Positions 51,846 to 60,929 of a stretch of DNA of 64,000 nucleotides are shown piece by piece. The position numbers and the translations under genes are program-made. Location: NCBI GenBank assembly GCA_964645775.1, contig CAZYBU010000003.1:86313-150312 (forward strand), in the 5' to 3' direction. The notes under the pieces were generated by a model. It worked only from the letters and a program-made list of their open reading frames with translations, was not told where the DNA came from and searched no databases. Position 1 is the stretch's first letter; every line of letters starts with the position of its first letter. Origin of the DNA: CAZYBU01 sp964645775 (GTDB taxonomy: Bacteria; Spirochaetota; UBA4802; UBA5550).

Positions 51846-53479
51846 AGATAGCCCTTGGTCAGATAAACCCGGTCATAGCCGATATCTCCGGAAACCGGGA
51901 ACACATCCTGGAAAGCATAAGCCGGGCCCGGGAGGCCGGAGCCAGTCTGGTTATTTTCCCGGAGATGAGCCTTATCGGCTATCCTCCCATGGATCTGCTT
52001 GAAAACCGGAGGCTCATTGATGATAACCTCAATTCCCTGCAGACCATCGCCAAAGCCAGTCAGAATATAGCCGCTGTGGTAGGCTTTGTTAACCGGGATA
52101 ATCAGGGAAATCTACAGAACGCCGCAGCCTTTCTCGCCGACGGCAGGGTGGTCGCCGTCCAGGCGAAACGACTTCTTCCCTCATATGACGTGTTCGATGA
52201 GGTACGATACTTTCTCCCCGCCGGAGGGTCAGACCCCATAACCTATAATGGAGTCAGTTATGGTCTGACAATATGTGAAGATATCTGGAACCCGGATTTC
52301 GGGGACGCAGGTGTCTATATGGAGAACAGGAGGTATGATCACGATCCGGCGAAAGAGCTTACCGAAAAAGGATGCGAGTTCATTCTTAATCTTTCCGCTT
52401 CACCCTATGTCATGGGAAAGCATGAAGCCCGGAAGACCATGCTTTCCGACATCGCCCGGCTCCACGGTATACCGGTGATCCACGTCAACCAGGTGGGGGG
52501 GAACGACAGCCTGATATTTGACGGCGGTTCCCTGGCCTTTAACGGAAAGGGCGAATGTGTCGCTTCCGGCGCCTTCTTCCGGGAAGACCTGGTTGTATTC
52601 GACCCGAAAGTCCCGGCCGAAGAAGTTCAAACCCCGGAACCGATGGAGGAGGTACACAGTGCGCTGGTCCTGGGCCTGGGAGACTATATGAGAAAATGCG
52701 GATTCAAAGAGGCAGTCCTTGGTCTCTCCGGGGGAATTGATTCAGCCCTGACGGCCACCCTGGCGGCCGACGCCCTGGGGCCGGAAAACGTACTCGGCAT
52801 AACCATGCCTTCTCCATATTCATCAAAGGGTTCAGTGGATGATTCAGAGAAACTCGCCCACAATCTCGGAATCCAGATAAAAAAAATACCGATACAACAG
52901 ATCTTTGGCATATTCAGGCAGGAACTGGAGCCCCTCTTCCGCGGAATGGAAGAGGATGTGACTGAAGAAAATATCCAGGCCAGAATCCGAGGAACCCTTC
53001 TCATGGCCATTTCCAACAAGACCGGCCGCATACTTCTCACCACGGGAAACAAGTCGGAACTGGCCATGGGCTATTGCACCCTCTACGGGGACATGGCGGG
53101 CGGCCTGGCCGTTATCTCGGACCTGCCCAAGACCCTGGTCTTCTCCCTCTCCCGCTACCTGAACCGTGGCGCTGAACGAATTCCGGAGGAGATCCTCACC
53201 AAGCCTCCCTCCGCAGAACTGAGGCCCGGACAGAAGGATGAGGATTCTCTCCCGCCGTACGACATCCTTGACGGGATACTTGAACTCTACATCGAAGACA
53301 GGCTATCCTACAACGACATCGTAGATCAGGGGTATAATCCGGCAACCGTGGAAGAGGTGCTTCGAGCCGTGAACCGGAACGAATACAAGCGCCAGCAGGC
53401 GCCTCCGGGCCTGAAGATAACCTCCAAGGCCTTCGGTTCCGGCAGAAGAATACCCATTGCCCAGAAATTTCAGCCCTGA
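51842..53479 (+). CDS. nadE: glutamine-dependent NAD+ synthetase
   Basis: 545 residues. Residues 1-260 are the glutaminase (nitrilase-type) domain with Glu in FPEMSLIGYPPMDL, Lys in QAKRLLPSYDVFDE and Cys in GLTICEDIW. Residues 280-545 are the synthetase, with ATP loop LGLSGGIDSALTATLA and TTGNKSELAMGYCTLYGDM. It makes NAD+ from deamido-NAD+ using glutamine. Followed by a repeat array at 53513-53766. Confidence 0.96.
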   Translation: MKIALGQINPVIADISGNREHILESISRAREAGASLVIFPEMSLIGYPPMDLLENRRLIDDNLNSLQTIAKASQNIAAVVGFVNRDNQGNLQNAAAFLADGRVVAVQAKRLLPSYDVFDEVRYFLPAGGSDPITYNGVSYGLTICEDIWNPDFGDAGVYMENRRYDHDPAKELTEKGCEFILNLSASPYVMGKHEARKTMLSDIARLHGIPVIHVNQVGGNDSLIFDGGSLAFNGKGECVASGAFFREDLVVFDPKVPAEEVQTPEPMEEVHSALVLGLGDYMRKCGFKEAVLGLSGGIDSALTATLAADALGPENVLGITMPSPYSSKGSVDDSEKLAHNLGIQIKKIPIQQIFGIFRQELEPLFRGMEEDVTEENIQARIRGTLLMAISNKTGRILLTTGNKSELAMGYCTLYGDMAGGLAVISDLPKTLVFSLSRYLNRGAERIPEEILTKPPSAELRPGQKDEDSLPPYDILDGILELYIEDRLSYNDIVDQGYNPATVEEVLRAVNRNEYKRQQAPPGLKITSKAFGSGRRIPIAQKFQP

Positions 53480-53512
53480 AATGGATTCTTCTAACTGAAA
53501 TTCACGGTGTGA

Positions 53513-53766
53513 CCGATAGTTATCGGTACTTTTCCCCTTTAATGAGGGTTTTCCTCACCTGGAAGTCAGGGATCACCGATAGTTATCGGTACCAACGAGA
53601 ATTCATTCTCTGACAAAACACATTCCAGGCCGATAGTTATCGGTACTTTCCCTTTCATGAGGGTTTCCCTCACCTGAAAGTATGGATATACCGATAGTTA
53701 TCGGTATATTTGCCTTCCGGGAGATGTTTCCCTGCCGGTAAAGCCGGGGGCACCGATAACTATCGG
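53513..53766. repeat. array of five CCGATAGTTATCGG palindromes, about 60-bp period
   Basis: Copies at 53513-53526, 53576-53589, 53630-53643, 53691-53704 and, in reverse orientation, 53753-53766. Starts are 63, 54, 61 and 62 bases apart. Each of the first four is followed by GGTA and, about 20 bases on, a second hairpin (for example TGAGGGTTTCCCTCA or GAGAATTCATTCTC). Two spacers are clearly related (TACTTT...CCTCACCTG). The array fills the whole gap between nadE and the next gene; no gene lies in it. Confidence 0.85.
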
Positions 53767-53791
53767 GCCTCCCGGACCTTATGGGACATAA

Positions 53792-54172
53792 TCAGGCCGT
53801 TTCCCGGTCAAGCCTCCGCAGGGCCAGAGTATTGCCCACCAGATAGATGGCCAGGGCCGCGATTACCAGTACGGCCCAGAAAGGATGGATCCTTCCCTGG
53901 AAGGCGAAGAAAAGAATCAGCAGAATTGTAAAGGGCTTGTATGCGATCTGCATTCGAAGGATAACCCTCCCCTCCTCCGGATTATTCTTCGCGGCCCGGG
54001 CCGTCATGTTCGCCAGCACCGCAAATATGGGAACCACGAAGGCCGCCAGCATGGGGTCGAATCCTCTCCAAACCACATCCTGCATAATCCCCGGTATCAG
54101 ATAAAGCAGAAGTATGATAATACCGAACCCTCCCGCCACGACTGCGTTGTACCAGTACATAAAACGTATCAT
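53792..54172 (-). CDS. small polytopic membrane protein
   Basis: 126 residues with four hydrophobic segments (GGFGIIILLLYLIPGI; FVVPIFAVLANMTA; FTILLILFFAFQ; FWAVLVIAALAIYLVGN). GGAGG stands four bases before the ATG. I do not recognise the family. Its 3' end abuts the last copy of the palindrome array. Confidence 0.7.
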   Translation of the reverse strand: MIRFMYWYNAVVAGGFGIIILLLYLIPGIMQDVVWRGFDPMLAAFVVPIFAVLANMTARAAKNNPEEGRVILRMQIAYKPFTILLILFFAFQGRIHPFWAVLVIAALAIYLVGNTLALRRLDRETA

Positions 54173-54308
54173 GAAACCTCCTCAGTTACTCTTTCCATTG
54201 AATATGCCACTGACGGCAGCTTTCGTCAACAGGCAGGATTCCTCTTGATGTCATGAACAGATTTTACTATCCTGCATACATGGAAACAATAAACTCTATC
54301 GTGATCCG

Positions 54309-55355
54309 GTGAATAACATGGGAATGAGCATCAACTCCCTTTCCCTTCCTTTCCTTTTGGGGCTCTTCATACTGGCGGCCATTGTGATTGTTATATTCGG
54401 CTCCCGGATGACAAGGCTGGCGGACCGTCTGGCAGATGCCACCGGTCTGGGTGAAGCCATAATGGGGGCTGTTTTCCTCGGGGCTTCCACTTCCCTTCCG
54501 GGTATCATCACCTCTGTCACGGCAGCCTGGCACGGCTTCGCGGAGATGGCGGTCAGCAACGCCGTGGGAGGAATCGCTGTCCAGACCGCCTTTCTCGCCC
54601 TCGCGGACATCAGTTACAGGAGAGCAAACCTGGAACACGCCGCCGCCTCCGTCCCCAACATGATGCAGGGCATGCTCCTGGCCGCCCTGCTTACTCTGGC
54701 TCTCATGGGCGCCCTTGGACCGGATGTTTCCTTTTTTGGAATCCATATCATTTCCTTCATCCTTCCCCTGGCCTATCTGCTGGGCCTCCGGGAGACCTCC
54801 GAGGCCAGGGACACCCCCATGTGGAAACCTCTGAAAACGGGTCTGACCCTTATAGATGAGCCGGAGACAGAGAAACCTGGAAAGAAAGGACTGATCCTCT
54901 ACTGGGGCCGCTTCATTCTGCTTGCCCTGGTCGTGGCCCTGGCCGGGTACGTGGTGGCCCGCTCCGGCATGGCCCTCTCGGAACGGGCCGGCATCTCCCA
55001 GACCATAGTGGGTGGTCTCCTTACGGCGATTACAACTTCTCTACCGGAACTGATTACCGCCCTGGCGGCCGTTCGCCAGCGGGCCCTGACACTGGCTGTT
55101 GGAGGCATCATTGGAGGAAACAGTTTCGACGTTCTGTTCCTGGCATTTTCCGATTACGCCTACAGCGAAGGTCCCATCTACGGCGCCATGGGAAGCGGTC
55201 AGCTTATGATGATAACCATGACCCTCCTCATGACAACGGTTCTGGCCCTGGGTCTTCTTCGCAGGGAACGTCACGGTATCGGGAACATCGGCTTTGAAAG
55301 CTTCTTCATCCTCATTATGTACGGGATCATGGTGAGCCTCATGGCCTGGGGATAA
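54309..55355 (+). CDS. CaCA-family cation exchanger (Na+/Ca2+ exchanger-like)
   Basis: 348 residues with ten hydrophobic segments in two halves. The alpha-1 repeat is GAVFLGASTSLPGIITSV and the alpha-2 repeat LLTAITTSLPELITALAA, with GGIIGGNSFDVLF following. Alpha-2 has the normal SLPE glutamate. Alpha-1 has Gly in its place, which is unusual because both acidic residues normally bind Ca2+. The central loop (about 165-195) is short. Likely an exchanger with altered ion choice. It lies alone between repeats. Confidence 0.8.
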   Translation: MNNMGMSINSLSLPFLLGLFILAAIVIVIFGSRMTRLADRLADATGLGEAIMGAVFLGASTSLPGIITSVTAAWHGFAEMAVSNAVGGIAVQTAFLALADISYRRANLEHAAASVPNMMQGMLLAALLTLALMGALGPDVSFFGIHIISFILPLAYLLGLRETSEARDTPMWKPLKTGLTLIDEPETEKPGKKGLILYWGRFILLALVVALAGYVVARSGMALSERAGISQTIVGGLLTAITTSLPELITALAAVRQRALTLAVGGIIGGNSFDVLFLAFSDYAYSEGPIYGAMGSGQLMMITMTLLMTTVLALGLLRRERHGIGNIGFESFFILIMYGIMVSLMAWG

Positions 55356-55476
55356 GACCAACCATAAATAGCCACGATCGTGCAGCCTGTGAAACGTATT
55401 TCGTACTAACGGAAAAAGAGATTTTCATTCATGAGAGTATACCCGAGGTGTCCATGCCAAACCATGATAAAGGGGA

Positions 55477-55490
55477 CCGATAGTTATCGG
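55477..55490. repeat. single copy of the CCGATAGTTATCGG palindrome
   Basis: Exact copy, again preceded by GGA and followed by TACC. It lies in the convergent gap 55356-55624, which holds no gene. Confidence 0.8.
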
Positions 55491-55562
55491 TACCGACAGG
55501 TTTCATTCGGAGATTAGTGCCTTTCCTGACGAAGCCGGAAGAATTTCGGGCGGCGCAATAAG

Positions 55563-55604
55563 AATCCCCCGGCCCTTATTGGTATGGTTAAGGACCGGGG
55601 GATT
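55563..55604. terminator. long hairpin terminator between convergent genes
   Basis: AATCCCCCGG and CCGGGGGATT arms (55563-55572, 55595-55604), with inner CCTTA/TAAGG pairing and TTTTC after it on the plus strand. It lies 20 bases beyond the stop of the big lipoprotein gene. Confidence 0.7.
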
Positions 55605-55624
55605 TTCAGTTTATTCCTATCACA

Positions 55625-58600
55625 TTATTCCCAGCTGAAATACCAGGCAGTCGCATAGGCGAAATCGACACCACCCGCGTAAGCGTTATAATAACTGCCG
55701 TCTATTAGCAACCTGTCATCATCCCAGCCGTTTCCGTCATTGCCATTAATCGAAAGATACAGGTCTCCAGGCGGTCCGTTAAGGTATCCGCTGCTGTCCA
55801 CAGTTATTGTGTAATGCTGCCCAAATAGACTTCCGCCATGGCTTGAATAGGGTAAAACACTATGCATCTCGTCTGTCTCTGTGGGATTGTTCACCGGAGC
55901 GTGGGTTTCATTCCATACTCCCGCGCTGCCATCCCAGGTCCAGTAACCTGAGTAGAATGTCGTCGGTTTACCACCATCAGTGTCGAAATCATATCTCCAT
56001 CCAGACGCGTAGATTGTACTTCCAATAATCTGAATCCAGGAAGAAGCTTCCACTCTTCCAAGGGTCAGGCTGGTTGAAAAATCCTTTGTCAAACCCGAAC
56101 CGCTATCGGAGAAAAAAGCAATTCCCTCTCCCCAATCCGGGGTACCGGCCGTACTGTCATAGTATTCAAAAGTAGTCAACAGGTGAACCGTGCTGCTGTT
56201 AACGGCAATACTCAATCCAGAATACTCAAATGTTGGTGAAGGATTGGATATGTCAATATTGATGGCATCATATTCGGCTTTACTGTTTATCAGATACTCC
56301 TTTGTCATTGTAGAGCCGTCCCATTTCCAGTAACCGGCCGTTCTATCCCATTCATCGCCGTTCCATCCGGTATCGTCTGGCTGAACACTGCCGTCCGGAT
56401 CGACCAGTTCATCCTGGATTAACAGATAGACCGTGTCTGTTGTTGTATCAACCTTAAGATTTTGAATATAACCCATGAAATCATATGAAGGGAAACCGTG
56501 GTCTGCCACAAGGTCGATATCTTCTTCGATTGTCCGTGTGACGGGATCATACTTGATGAGATACCAGGCTCTCTCATCATCGGGACCGTACGCAAATGAA
56601 AGCCTCACCCATATCTTATCATCTGAGGTATAATCCACGAAAAATTGACGCCCCTCATAGGTACCGGGGTAACTCATAATATCGTACCTTGTGCCATCCT
56701 CCCATATCGCGAGGTAACTGTTCGATCCATCGTTATAGTAGCCTGTGACATACAGAACACCGTTTATCTTCCGAATTCCCCAGGCCATACCTGTTGAACC
56801 TGAAGGGGTCAGGTCAACCCTTGTCCCCAGGGTATCGGTCGTGATGTTATAGGTGTTGTATATGACCTTTTCTCTTGGGTCATATTCGGTGAAATAGACT
56901 ATATCACTGACCGTTCCATCGAACTCGATACTGAACTGCGTGGCCGCCTGATTGTCGTTGCCCGCGTCATCCTGGGCCTTTGCCGCGGCCAGGTCCACGG
57001 TAACTATACCGTTGGATGATGGAGTTATTTCCACCGTATAGGCGGAGTCTCCATCTGATCCTCCCGTTACAACAGCCGATCCATTACCCACGACCAGATC
57101 AGAAGCGGAGAATCCATAGACCTCTTCACTGAAAGTAACGGTCACCGGTATGGGAGAAGTTGAAGTGGGACTGCTCTCCGAGCTGGTTATAGAGACCGTC
57201 GGTTCTACGCTGTCATATTCAACGCTAATTGTATTGGATGCCTGGTTGCTGTTACCATAGGCGTCATTGGCCCGGTTCTCGTTTACCTTTACGGTCACGT
57301 CTCCCTGGCCAGAAGGGGTTATGGTGGCCGTGTAGGTGTCTCCGGAACCGGAAAGTGTCGCCGTGCCGTTGGTCACCGTCACGTCGCTGTCGATAAAACC
57401 GGTCACGCTCTCGCTGAACTCAACAGTAACGTTAAAGGGACTGTTGTTCGTAGGCGATGGTTCCAGTGTTGACAGGGTAACCGTGGGACGCTCGCTGTCA
57501 TAGTCCACAGAAAGCTGTGTTGCCGCCTGGCTCGTGTTGCCGGCCGCGTCGGTTCCGGCGGCCGCGTCGAGGTCTACCGTAACGGTACAGACGTCAGAAT
57601 CAGGGGTCACTTCAAAGGTATAGGTGGAATCGGATATTTCCGTAAAGGAGGATGCCGTTCCGTTACCCACGGTAACATACGTCGAATATGTCGCGGCCGT
57701 GAATCCACTCACCGGCTCACCGAAATCGATGGTTACCGGAATGGGACTCGTGTTGGTGGACGAACCGGCCGTGGTCGTAATTACCGGAGCGGGAGGAGTC
57801 TGGTCCGATTCAATGGTGAAATCGACAGCCGCCTGGTTCTGGTTGCCGGCGTCGTCAGATGCCACGTTCTCGTCAATTTCAATGGTTACGGTCCCGTCTG
57901 AATCAGGTTCAATGTCAAATGTATAGACCGCGTCTCCGTCGCTTCCGCCGGTAAGTGTTTCAGAACCGTTTGTCACGGTTATATCTGCTGCATTAAAACC
58001 GTTCACGTTTTCACTGAAGGTAACGGTTATTTCGATGGGATCGGCGTTCGTTGGGTCTGATTCCGATGTCGAGATCGTAACCGTGGGGCGGGTATTATCA
58101 TATTCGCGGGAAAGACTTCCTGAAGCGACGCTGGTGTTGCCCGCCCGGTCTTCAATACCGGCCTTCACGTAGAGTGAAACCGTTCCATTGGCCGAAGGCG
58201 TCAATGATACGGTATATTCCTCACCGGGAGTGACCACCGTCAGGTTGGATACCGAGCCGTTGGTAACGGAAAAATCACTTAGACCGAAGGAGATAATCGG
58301 TTCATCAAAACTCACCGTCACCGGAATGGGGCTTGAGGATGTGGGATCGGATGCCCCTGAACTCAGAGTTGCGGCAGGTGGTATACTATCATACTCAACA
58401 CTCAGAGTATTAGACGCAAGATTATCTTTTGACCCGGTTCCCTGATCCTGGGCCCGTCCCGCGGGAAGGTCAATGTCGATATTGCCTTCACCGGATGGGG
58501 TCACGGGGACCGTGAAGACCTTATCATCAGAGGTTGTGACGGCACCCGCGCTACCTCCGGTAACATTCAGATCACCGGAAATAAATCCGGTTACCGGTTC

Positions 58601-59089
58601 ACTGAAAGTCACATAAACGTTAAAAGGACTGTCATTGGTGTAACTCTCATCCGCTGATATGGAAACCGTGAGGTCTGCGGAGAGATAATCCACGGAAAGA
58701 TTCGCCGAACCATTTTTAAGGGTCGGGTTCGAAGCGGATGTCACACGGTCCGCGGACAAAGAGACCGTTACGGTTGTATCGTTTGAAGAGGGAATAATTT
58801 CTATGCTGAATTCCGTGTCGGCTGTCTCGGTCTGCAGATTCGTTGCTGTTCCATTGGTTACCTGGAAATCCTCCAGGGCCAGGGTATTGACATCGATCTC
58901 TTCATCAAAGGTGACCGTAACAGGTATGGGACTGGTCGTAGCCGGGTCCGGCGCTGTTGTGGAAAGTGTGGTCCCGATCCTGGGCACAGTACCACCGCCT
59001 CCTCCACCACCGTCACATGCCGTAAAACCAGCGAGAGAAACTGTAATAATAAAATAGAGTATAATTTGAGTAAGCTTACGTGAATTCAT
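55625..59089 (-). CDS. large surface lipoprotein with seven bacterial Ig-like repeats
   Basis: 1154 residues. Signal peptide with lipobox FTAC, then a poly-Gly stretch. Residues about 36-722 are seven repeats of 90-100 residues with the pattern PVTVTFSE-V-GF-ASDL-V-NG and DDAGN-NQA (Big_12-like Ig domains). Residues about 725-1154 are a different, beta-rich region with Trp and Asp-rich turns (YFTEYDPREKVIYNT; WDWDGS-like strings), which may be a propeller. Probably exposed on the outer membrane, for adhesion or binding. The repeats are diverged, so no recent expansion is evident. Confidence 0.82.
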   Translation of the reverse strand: MNSRKLTQIILYFIITVSLAGFTACDGGGGGGGTVPRIGTTLSTTAPDPATTSPIPVTVTFDEEIDVNTLALEDFQVTNGTATNLQTETADTEFSIEIIPSSNDTTVTVSLSADRVTSASNPTLKNGSANLSVDYLSADLTVSISADESYTNDSPFNVYVTFSEPVTGFISGDLNVTGGSAGAVTTSDDKVFTVPVTPSGEGNIDIDLPAGRAQDQGTGSKDNLASNTLSVEYDSIPPAATLSSGASDPTSSSPIPVTVSFDEPIISFGLSDFSVTNGSVSNLTVVTPGEEYTVSLTPSANGTVSLYVKAGIEDRAGNTSVASGSLSREYDNTRPTVTISTSESDPTNADPIEITVTFSENVNGFNAADITVTNGSETLTGGSDGDAVYTFDIEPDSDGTVTIEIDENVASDDAGNQNQAAVDFTIESDQTPPAPVITTTAGSSTNTSPIPVTIDFGEPVSGFTAATYSTYVTVGNGTASSFTEISDSTYTFEVTPDSDVCTVTVDLDAAAGTDAAGNTSQAATQLSVDYDSERPTVTLSTLEPSPTNNSPFNVTVEFSESVTGFIDSDVTVTNGTATLSGSGDTYTATITPSGQGDVTVKVNENRANDAYGNSNQASNTISVEYDSVEPTVSITSSESSPTSTSPIPVTVTFSEEVYGFSASDLVVGNGSAVVTGGSDGDSAYTVEITPSSNGIVTVDLAAAKAQDDAGNDNQAATQFSIEFDGTVSDIVYFTEYDPREKVIYNTYNITTDTLGTRVDLTPSGSTGMAWGIRKINGVLYVTGYYNDGSNSYLAIWEDGTRYDIMSYPGTYEGRQFFVDYTSDDKIWVRLSFAYGPDDERAWYLIKYDPVTRTIEEDIDLVADHGFPSYDFMGYIQNLKVDTTTDTVYLLIQDELVDPDGSVQPDDTGWNGDEWDRTAGYWKWDGSTMTKEYLINSKAEYDAINIDISNPSPTFEYSGLSIAVNSSTVHLLTTFEYYDSTAGTPDWGEGIAFFSDSGSGLTKDFSTSLTLGRVEASSWIQIIGSTIYASGWRYDFDTDGGKPTTFYSGYWTWDGSAGVWNETHAPVNNPTETDEMHSVLPYSSHGGSLFGQHYTITVDSSGYLNGPPGDLYLSINGNDGNGWDDDRLLIDGSYYNAYAGGVDFAYATAWYFSWE

Positions 59090-59192
59090 AATCCATCCTC
59101 AAAACATTGTATTATTTATGGCAGTAAATGAACCCAGACACAGAGTACTTTACTTCCATCGCTCCATTTTGCTCTTTTCCGGAAAGACTTCC

Positions 59193-59223
59193 GGCCATTC
59201 CCTGTTCAAAACAGAAATTGTCC
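59193..59223. repeat. degenerate hairpin repeat, copy 1
   Basis: GGCCATTCCCTGTT, three bases, AACAGAAATTGTCC. It is closely related to the perfect hairpin at 60276-60306. The two flank the vapBC genes. Confidence 0.6.
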
Positions 59224-59293
59224 GGTTTTAGTGGAAATTTTTGTAGAAATTATACCTGTGTGGAAGGTAACGCTTAATAAAGGTCAGGAGGGA

Positions 59294-59359
59294 CCGATAG
59301 TTATCGGTACCAGGCAAGTTTTCTGTGACATGAAACACGGGTGGACCGATAGTTATCGG
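59294..59359. repeat. two CCGATAGTTATCGG palindromes upstream of vapBC
   Basis: Copies at 59294-59307 and 59346-59359, 52 bases apart, both preceded by GGA. They lie in the gap 59090-59457, which contains no gene. Confidence 0.85.
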
Positions 59360-59422
59360 TATATCCGGCAATCCATTCATGTAACAAATACAGGGTCACA
59401 GAGTACTACAGCCACAAAAATA

Positions 59423-59451
59423 TTGACATCATGACGCGCATTCAGTATGAT
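59423..59451 (+). promoter_or_regulatory. vapBC promoter, probably giving a leaderless mRNA
   Basis: TTGACA (59423-59428), a 17-base spacer and TATGAT (59446-59451). The ATG of vapB begins seven bases after the -10, where transcription should start, and no ribosome site is present. Confidence 0.75.
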
Positions 59452-59457
59452 GTTTTT

Positions 59458-59724
59458 ATGCGTACAACAATAACCATTGATGATGATTTGATGCAAAAGA
59501 TCAAAAAGAAGGCCATGGAATCTAACAGTTCTGTTAAGGATACCGTCAACCGTCTTCTGCGCATGGGAATGGAGCAGGCCAATTCCATGCCTGAAACCGT
59601 AGAATACAGGTGTCCCGTCTATACCCTTGGCTCTCCAGGATACGCAACCATGGATAGGGCCCTGAAGATGGCCGAAGAACTTGAAGACGAAGAGATTAAA
59701 CGAAAACTCCAGATGAACAAATGA
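59458..59724 (+). CDS. vapB: VapB-type antitoxin (ribbon-helix-helix)
   Basis: 88 residues from ATG 59458. The N-terminus MRTTITIDDDLMQKIKKKAM is an RHH DNA-binding domain, the rest the toxin-binding tail (YATMDRALKMAEELEDEEIK). It neutralises VapC and represses its own promoter. An upstream ATG (59431) lies inside the promoter and is rejected. It overlaps vapC by ATGA. Confidence 0.88.
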   Translation: MRTTITIDDDLMQKIKKKAMESNSSVKDTVNRLLRMGMEQANSMPETVEYRCPVYTLGSPGYATMDRALKMAEELEDEEIKRKLQMNK

Positions 59725-60149
59725 TCGTACCAGACATTAATATACTGATCTATGCGATCAACCGTGACAGTAAACATCACCTTAAAGCAAAAGACTGGAT
59801 TGAGAAGACCTTTTCCGGAACAGAACCGGTCGGACTGGCCTGGATCGTTCTGCTCGGCTTTATCCGGATAACGACAAATGAACGGATCATTCCAAAGCCC
59901 CTTCCTTACATGGAAGCCCTGAATCTTGTGGGCCAGTGGATATCCCTGCCCGTTTCACGGATTATTCAACCCACAGATCTTCACTGGAAGATTTTCTCTG
60001 ACCTGATCCAAGCAATGGGTACTGCGGGCAATACCGTTTCGGACGCTCACCTGGCCGCGCTCTGCATCGAGCACAGGGCTGTCTTATATTCCTCGGACCT
60101 GGATTTCAGCCGGTTCCCGGGACTCAGGTGGAAAAACCCGGTAGGGTGA
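59721..60149 (+). CDS. vapC: VapC-type PIN-domain ribonuclease toxin
   Basis: 142 residues. PIN domain acidic residues are seen in VPDINILIYA (Asp4), AGNTVSDAHLAALCIEH (Asp) and YSSDLDFSRFPGLRWKNP (Asp). The string PVGLAWIVLLGFIRITTN belongs to a VapC subgroup with this GLAW...LGF pattern. It cleaves RNA (tRNA or rRNA in known cases) when VapB is lost. The gene is complete. Confidence 0.9.
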   Translation: MIVPDINILIYAINRDSKHHLKAKDWIEKTFSGTEPVGLAWIVLLGFIRITTNERIIPKPLPYMEALNLVGQWISLPVSRIIQPTDLHWKIFSDLIQAMGTAGNTVSDAHLAALCIEHRAVLYSSDLDFSRFPGLRWKNPVG

Positions 60150-60275
60150 GATTGTGCCTTACTATAGCTGTGTTAACAAGAGGGCCAAGTTAAATAATCC
60201 CTGTCCATTTTGCGAGAAATCATGTTCTCGTTCACTTTCCGGCAGGATAATAGCATATATAAGGAAAAGAGTTCT

Positions 60276-60306
60276 GGCCATTTTCTGTTTTGAACAGAAA
60301 ATGGCC
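60276..60306. repeat. perfect 14-bp hairpin, copy 2 (possible terminator of vapBC)
   Basis: GGCCATTTTCTGTT, three bases, AACAGAAAATGGCC. It lies 127 bases after vapC. A U-tract is lacking, so it is either a mobile hairpin repeat or a weak terminator. Confidence 0.65.
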
Positions 60307-60387
60307 GGTAATACTCATTATTAGTATTTTAAAAATAAATTATCTCTAATATTGCATTTATCCATCAATTCAACTCACTGAATATCA

Positions 60388-60615
60388 TCATTCTATTCTG
60401 TAAGCGGCTATATTCTTTTTACCAAACAATTTTCCAAATGTTTCAGTGCGGGTAAAAATATGATGTTTAGGGAAAAACATGAAGCCACCGGTTGCCCCCT
60501 GCTTGCTATAGACTTCAACCGGTGCTGACATCATCATGAAGTTGACAGTATTGACCAGGATGAGAGGTACGTTTTTACTGGATTCGATGATATTTGACTG
60601 TTGATAGGGCAGCTG
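60388..60615 (-). pseudogene. C-terminal fragment of an unknown gene
   Basis: The minus strand is open for 75 residues after a TGA and no proper start is found. It contains NVPLILVNTVNFMMMSAPVE and FMFFPKHHIFTRTETFGKLF, which reads like true coding sequence. It seems the 3' end of a gene whose 5' part was lost, in keeping with the other remnants here. The family is not recognised. Confidence 0.4.
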
Positions 60616-60674
60616 TCATTTTGTCCCCTCTTCCTATGGGATAAGGGTGGCTAGGGGGGGTTATTGTTTGTTTT

Positions 60675-60929
60675 TCAGTAGTGGTAACGTAGCTGGGCAA
60701 TCAGCACTGAATCATTTTCAATACGGTACACCAGCCGGTGTTCTGATGTAATTCGGCGAGACCAGTAGCCTGCAAGACTATGCTTTAATGGCTCAGGTTT
60801 TCCCAGTCCCTGGTAATGATTTCGTTTAATATCTTTTATCAGTTCATTGATCCGTTTTATTATTTTTTTGTCATTCTGTTGCCAATAACAGTAATCTTCC
60901 CACGCCAGGTCTGAAAAAACAAGTTTCAT
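60675..60929 (-). CDS. yoeB: YoeB-family mRNA interferase toxin
   Basis: 84 residues. KLVFSDLAWEDYCYWQQNDK, IKRNHYQGLGKPEPLKHSL and the C-terminal GYWSRRITSEHRLVYRI with final HY match YoeB almost throughout, including the catalytic Glu, Arg and His. It cleaves mRNA at the ribosome. It overlaps yefM by ATGA. Confidence 0.95.
   Translation of the reverse strand: MKLVFSDLAWEDYCYWQQNDKKIIKRINELIKDIKRNHYQGLGKPEPLKHSLAGYWSRRITSEHRLVYRIENDSVLIAQLRYHY

Noticed and set aside
53513..53766. CRISPR array
   Set aside because: The repeat is only 14 bases and self-complementary, spacers are related to each other and contain hairpins, one repeat is inverted, and no cas gene is present.
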